In this document: positions 6,901 through 7,710 of the stretch, one piece after another | How the letters are laid out: every line of letters begins with the position of its first letter | Position numbering within the stretch: position 1 is the stretch's first letter | NCBI GenBank assembly: GCA_029939965.1 | Contig: JAOZRY010000124.1 | Location: 1-7,710, forward strand | Source of the DNA: Bacteroidales bacterium | GTDB lineage: Bacteria > Bacteroidota > Bacteroidia > Bacteroidales > 4484-276 | Direction of reading: 5' to 3' | Length of the DNA: 7,710 bases | The notes under the pieces: model-generated | What the model saw: the letters and a program-made list of their open reading frames with translations, nothing else | Databases searched by the model: none | What the model was told of the DNA's origin: nothing | Position numbers and translations under genes: made by a program

Positions 6901-7644
6901 AAAGAACTTTCATCCAACGTTAGTTTCGAGCTGTTCAACCTCGCTGTTATTACCGGAAAATCAGGGAAATCGTCGCAGGGATTGGTAGCAATAAAAGAGA
7001 AAAATAATTCGCAGGGGGTAATTGATATGGGTGGATGTCATAAGATCGCACCTGGATTTCAACCCTACGACAACCCACAAGTTATTGCAAAGCTGAAACA
7101 AAAATGGGGAGTGGATGATATTCCCGAAAACATTAACAGCCCATATAAATTACTAAAAAAGAGTTTACTGAAAAACATCTTTATTTTTGGTGAAGACCCA
7201 ATTGGATGCGCCGTTAACCAAGAAGAGGTTAATGCATGGTTTGAAAAAATAGATTTCGTTATGGTTCAGGATTATTTTATGACCGAAACGGCTAAGCATG
7301 CTGATTTGATTTTACCTGCATCCATGCCGTTTGAAACAGGCGGAAGTTTTACAAACACACAAAAACGCATACAAAAGTTGGAGAGGCAAATGGAATCGAA
7401 ATTAGAAAAAACTTCGCTTCAGCAAATTGCTGAAATAATGGTGAAGTTTGGTCTGAACAAAATTGATGATCCTGAAGAAGCCCTTTGGGAAGCATTTGGT
7501 CTGCTACCACCAGCCACCGATCCTGAAAAGCGCAAGTACCAGTTGCATTATACATCGCATGATAATTACAACCGTATGTTTAATCATGGTTGCGATATAG
7601 TGAACAAGCGCTTTGATGATGAATTCGAAAATGCATTTAAATAG
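3943..7644 (+). CDS. NuoG-type [2Fe-2S] / GltD-NfnB-like FAD-NADPH / double ferredoxin / degenerate molybdopterin-oxidoreductase fusion (Stn-like transhydrogenase large subunit)
   Basis: A 1233-residue multidomain redox protein. Order: plant-type [2Fe-2S] domain with Cys37, 48, 51 and 65 (1-80); His97-x3-Cys101-x3-Cys105-x3-Cys109 plus Cys144, 148, 152 and 156, the iron-sulfur region before GltD-type reductases; GltD/NfnB-like reductase with FAD motif GAGPGG (203-208), NADPH motif GGGNTAMD (335-342) with Arg360-Arg361 favouring NADPH, and second FAD motif FAAGDG (484-489); a cysteine knot 584/587/589/595; double [4Fe-4S] ferredoxin (634/637/640/644 and 677/680/683/687); and a molybdopterin-oxidoreductase-like domain (about 715-1190) with IFILGSN (858-864) and TAKHADLILPA (1116-1126). 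That last domain lacks the FDH cluster cysteines and catalytic Cys/Sec and stops before the cofactor-binding cap, so it is probably not a formate dehydrogenase. With the NuoE- and NuoF-like genes it likely forms a soluble NADH/NADPH/ferredoxin transhydrogenase of the Stn (Sporomusa-type Nfn) kind. The domains are clear; the reaction is inferred. The frame is intact throughout. Confidence 0.92.
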   Translation: MNNSLNILLNGKIVNGKQGETILELANRFNIDIPTMCNDPRLDPYSSCFICVVEVAGLRGLQPACSTMIYEGMKINTKNDRVRKARKTALDLMVSNHYADCVAPCKETCPAGVDVQGYISLIEKGLYSEAVGLIKEVNPLPAICGRVCVRPCETACRRNLLDEGAGVGIDYLKRFASDIDLESDKRYIPEVATSTGKKVAIIGAGPGGLSSAYFLQQKGHQCDIYEAAPKPGGWLRYGIPEYRLPNDIIDKEVAAITELGARIFYNQKLGDNLHYLELKERYDSVILTIGSQRGTLIGCEGDDAENVFSGIDFLRNMEMTGQKYDFSGKTVAVVGGGNTAMDCCRISLRCNAEKVYVIYRRTENEMPANPIEIHESKLEGVEYLFLTNPKKVNKDENGVLKSITCLKMELGEPDSSGRRRPVPIEGSEYELELDYILAAIGQKTIVNFLEDVNASANGNKLKVNRWGDIDADRQTLQTGIPSMFAAGDGVSGPATIIEAIAQAKVASRSCHQYLSNETLTPEKKEFISRRDHFHDQDAKDYLGRYRQQLRHEMPTIDPDNRKNFKEVELGYENEEVAHNETLRCLECGCSEVFACDLKKYSTEYGAEQQKYDGGHVEYDVDFSHPYIEIDNNKCILCARCVRICKQVVGAGALGLIERGFSTYVAPSMGNSLTQTTCESCGMCISACPTGAITENVNFKPGPVKHDIIETIDTYGSEGFEINLHHKGGFFMQATGRIGEINFNGNISRQAKFGYGYLNDPSRILKPLVKKGGKFEEISFEEAFEIISDRIKGVNPDDNAFFAGARLTNEEIYMVQKLARAGAKTNNVNCFQYMGRGIGYGQNATANVPFEDIKNASRIFILGSNLHIDYPLVNHIIFDARNRYKVPVELVTTDDKSGMKHKVDKVHEIKDYYHFIKAVNYFIISSGLQNQLFINDRSLQYETYKSKLMAEDFDELFEKSGVCCIDELAEFAKDFNNEPNAVLVFSEKELSSNVSFELFNLAVITGKSGKSSQGLVAIKEKNNSQGVIDMGGCHKIAPGFQPYDNPQVIAKLKQKWGVDDIPENINSPYKLLKKSLLKNIFIFGEDPIGCAVNQEEVNAWFEKIDFVMVQDYFMTETAKHADLILPASMPFETGGSFTNTQKRIQKLERQMESKLEKTSLQQIAEIMVKFGLNKIDDPEEALWEAFGLLPPATDPEKRKYQLHYTSHDNYNRMFNHGCDIVNKRFDDEFENAFK

Positions 7645-7674
7645 ATTTTTCGAACACACAGACTTCGTCAGTTT

Positions 7675-7701
7675 CGCTTAATCAAGGCGCAGTTTTATTT
7701 T
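7675..7701 (+). terminator. Weak terminator-like hairpin after the operon
   Basis: About 30 bases after the stop codon at 7644, CGCTT (7675-7679) can pair with AAGGCG (7684-7689) around the loop AATC, with one bulged G. A T-rich run (TTTTATTTTT, 7693-7702) follows. The stem is short and imperfect, so this is only a possible intrinsic terminator; the rest of the 66-base tail shows nothing else I can name. Confidence 0.28.
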
Positions 7702-7710
7702 TATACCACA

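Noticed and set aside
1569..7644. Respiratory complex I (Nuo) operon
   Set aside because: The NuoF-like subunit has HydB-type N- and C-terminal extensions, the NuoG-like part contains a GltD module, and no membrane or quinone-module genes follow within the window.
6085..7644. Functional selenocysteine- or cysteine-type formate dehydrogenase
   Set aside because: There is no in-frame TGA, no Cys at the expected catalytic position, no cluster cysteines at the domain start, and no C-terminal cofactor-binding cap.
3943..7644. [FeFe]-hydrogenase HydA
   Set aside because: The N-terminal iron-sulfur domains fit, but the H-cluster motifs (TSCCPxW, MPCxxKxxE, ExMxCxGGCxxGGG) are absent; the C-terminal half is of the molybdopterin-oxidoreductase type.
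1..7710. CRISPR arrays, tRNA or rRNA genes, insertion sequences
   Set aside because: No regularly spaced repeats, tRNA cloverleaf sequences, rRNA motifs, transposase frames or terminal inverted repeats were seen.

Overview
The window looks like chromosomal DNA of an anaerobic member of the Bacteroidota, probably a Bacteroidales or Marinilabiliales-type organism. The evidence is AT-rich DNA, genes without strong Shine-Dalgarno sites, a promoter of the Bacteroidota type (TTTG, 21-base spacer, TATCTTTG) before the first gene, and an SPFH membrane protein beside what appears to be the start of an Arc-like DNA-binding protein. The taxonomic call is an inference; no rRNA or marker gene is present.

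Layout. Positions 1-957 are read on the minus strand: a complete SPFH/band-7 membrane protein (957 down to 103), followed downstream by the first nine codons of a small Arc-like protein cut by the window edge (29 down to 1). Positions 958-1568 form a divergent intergenic region of about 610 bases. It holds a good promoter for the SPFH gene, a weaker candidate promoter for the rightward genes, several short inverted repeats, and a protein-like but startless reading frame (1029-1202) that may be a gene remnant. Positions 1569-7644 are three closely spaced rightward genes, almost certainly one operon, and the last 66 bases contain a weak terminator-like hairpin.

The operon encodes a soluble multi-cofactor flavin/iron-sulfur complex. 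Gene 1 is a NuoE/HydC-type [2Fe-2S] subunit. Gene 2 is a NuoF/HydB/HndC-type NADH- and FMN-binding subunit with a C-terminal double [4Fe-4S] ferredoxin. Gene 3 is a 1233-residue fusion: a NuoG-type [2Fe-2S] domain, a GltD/NfnB-like FAD and NADPH module, a four-cysteine knot, a double [4Fe-4S] ferredoxin, and a molybdopterin-oxidoreductase-like domain that lacks the recognisable catalytic and cluster residues and the C-terminal cap. No [FeFe]-hydrogenase H-cluster domain, membrane subunit or quinone-binding subunit is present, so this is neither a standard hydrogenase nor complex I.

The best functional reading is an electron-bifurcating, or at least multi-substrate, transhydrogenase linking NADH (gene 2), NADPH (GltD module of gene 3) and ferredoxin. 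It resembles the Sporomusa-type Nfn (Stn) family, which joins a HydBC-like core to a GltD-like subunit. The domain assignments are strong; the reaction is inferred. The most unusual part is the apparently dead, cap-less molybdopterin-type domain kept at the C-terminus.
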